Assembly: GCA_045802605.1 (NCBI GenBank)
Contig: JBJMQS010000056.1
Coordinates: 62,001 to 126,000, forward strand
Direction of reading: 5' to 3'
DNA length: 64,000 nt
From: JBJMQS01 sp045802605
GTDB lineage: Bacteria > Planctomycetota > Planctomycetia > Gemmatales > Gemmataceae
Shown: in pieces, positions 63,560 through 64,000 of the stretch
Numbering within the stretch: position 1 is the first letter of the stretch
Layout of the letters: each line of letters opens with the position of its first letter
Notes under the pieces: generated by a model
The model's database searches: none
Seen by the model: only the letters and a program-made list of their open reading frames with translations
Told to the model about the DNA's origin: nothing
Translations under genes and position numbers: made by a program

Positions 63560-64000
63560 GTCACGCTTTGATCCAAGCAGAACCGATTACGTTCCTCGAC
63601 CACCTTAGGGCCTATGCAGGCACACGAACGGACTTCTACCTCTAATTTTCGCTCGGCGCGACACAAGCTCAATCATCGCCGCCTATTGCGAACTAAGATT
63701 AAGACCGAATGTCAGTCCCTTGAACGACCCGAGTTCCTTGCGATAGTCTGGTAATTCGCACAATTGACACCGCGGACGGACTTAGTGTTTTTCTTAGTGA
63801 TAACCTATGTTTGAGGCCTATTGCCCTCGGAACCAGCACGCTCGCCGACATGCGGCGAGCGAGATGACCGATCCACCACTTGCGGAACGCCGACCATTGC
63901 TCGTCCCGGCACGCCCGAGAAGGTCGAAGTCTTGCGCGAGAGAGTGCTGGCGGGTGTGGCGCTTTGGGATCCGCACGATCAGACATGGACGGGTTATCAT
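63560..64000. other. Right-hand end of the window, no supported gene
   Basis: About 440 bases. Frames open to the window edge on the minus strand (63699-63986 and 63818-64000) are Arg/Ser-rich and unconvincing. A gene that begins beyond the window could end here, but nothing can be claimed. Confidence 0.3.

Noticed and set aside
1..64000. CRISPR array, rRNA or tRNA genes
   Set aside because: No regularly spaced repeats, no rRNA-like blocks and no tRNA-like cloverleaf was noticed on reading; a dedicated scan was not possible.

Overview
The window looks like an accessory region of a planctomycete chromosome, probably in the Pirellulales/Gemmatales sphere. The grounds are a DUF1559 prepilin-like protein (54350-55321), a giant secreted RHS protein with the planctomycete-style N-terminal LETRIVPA motif (3808-10383), many secreted beta-propeller and cytochrome-type proteins, and a ubiquitin-like cassette of a type known from planctomycetes. 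No rRNA, tRNA or CRISPR array was found. Assignments come from reading motifs by eye; no database search was run.

Layout. (1) 0.6-3.4 kb: a secreted/membrane gene pair and the wreck of a tyrosine recombinase. (2) 3.8-12.2 kb: an RHS polymorphic-toxin locus, made of the toxin with a papain-like tip, a two-TM immunity candidate, a strong hairpin, a displaced and decayed RHS core copy, and IS4-type transposase debris. (3) 12.5-13.9 kb: a RelE/HigB-like toxin and an XRE-ImmA/IrrE antitoxin. (4) 13.9-18.5 kb: a candidate nucleotide-centred conflict system, with a thymidylate-synthase-like enzyme carrying the Asp typical of dCMP hydroxymethylases, an alpha-glutamyl/putrescinyl-thymine pyrophosphorylase clade 3 protein, a MazG-like pyrophosphohydrolase and a caspase-like protease. 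(5) 18.6-23.3 kb: a MerR-like regulator flanked by two copies of the same palindrome, then a compact ubiquitin-like conjugation cassette (Ub-like protein, E2-RING fusion, JAMM peptidase, E1-like enzyme and three small unknowns) ending in a terminator. (6) 23.5-31 kb: a lipoprotein, a small XRE regulator, a possible nuclease and many broken genes (TIR fragment, DUF5677-like gene with an internal stop, SWIM-type transposase). (7) 31.6-34.3 kb: a large serine recombinase split over two genes. (8) 34.3-41.6 kb: small membrane proteins, two paralogous membrane-anchored zinc-ribbon/Rossmann-like proteins (35.9 and 38.9 kb) and frameshifted genes between them. (9) 41.9-49.2 kb: a second defence-like block with a TIR-like-methyltransferase fusion, an ATP-grasp ligase, a ThsB-like TIR protein and a TPR-patatin-membrane protein. 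(10) 49.2-49.7 kb: recombinase debris. (11) 49.7-62.4 kb: envelope/secreted genes (ferritin-like VioB-type protein, two PQQ-like propellers, a DUF1559 protein, a GH13-like amylase, a two-haem cytochrome lipoprotein and a YncE-like propeller). (12) 62.4-64 kb: small and decayed genes, including an EamA-type transporter remnant.

Together, 2.1-49.7 kb reads as a defence/mobility island: tyrosine-recombinase fragments lie near both ends, a serine recombinase lies inside, and several independent conflict systems are interleaved with pseudogenes. The two best candidates for a poorly described system are the E2-RING ubiquitin-like cassette and the TS-like/pyrophosphorylase/MazG/caspase cluster.
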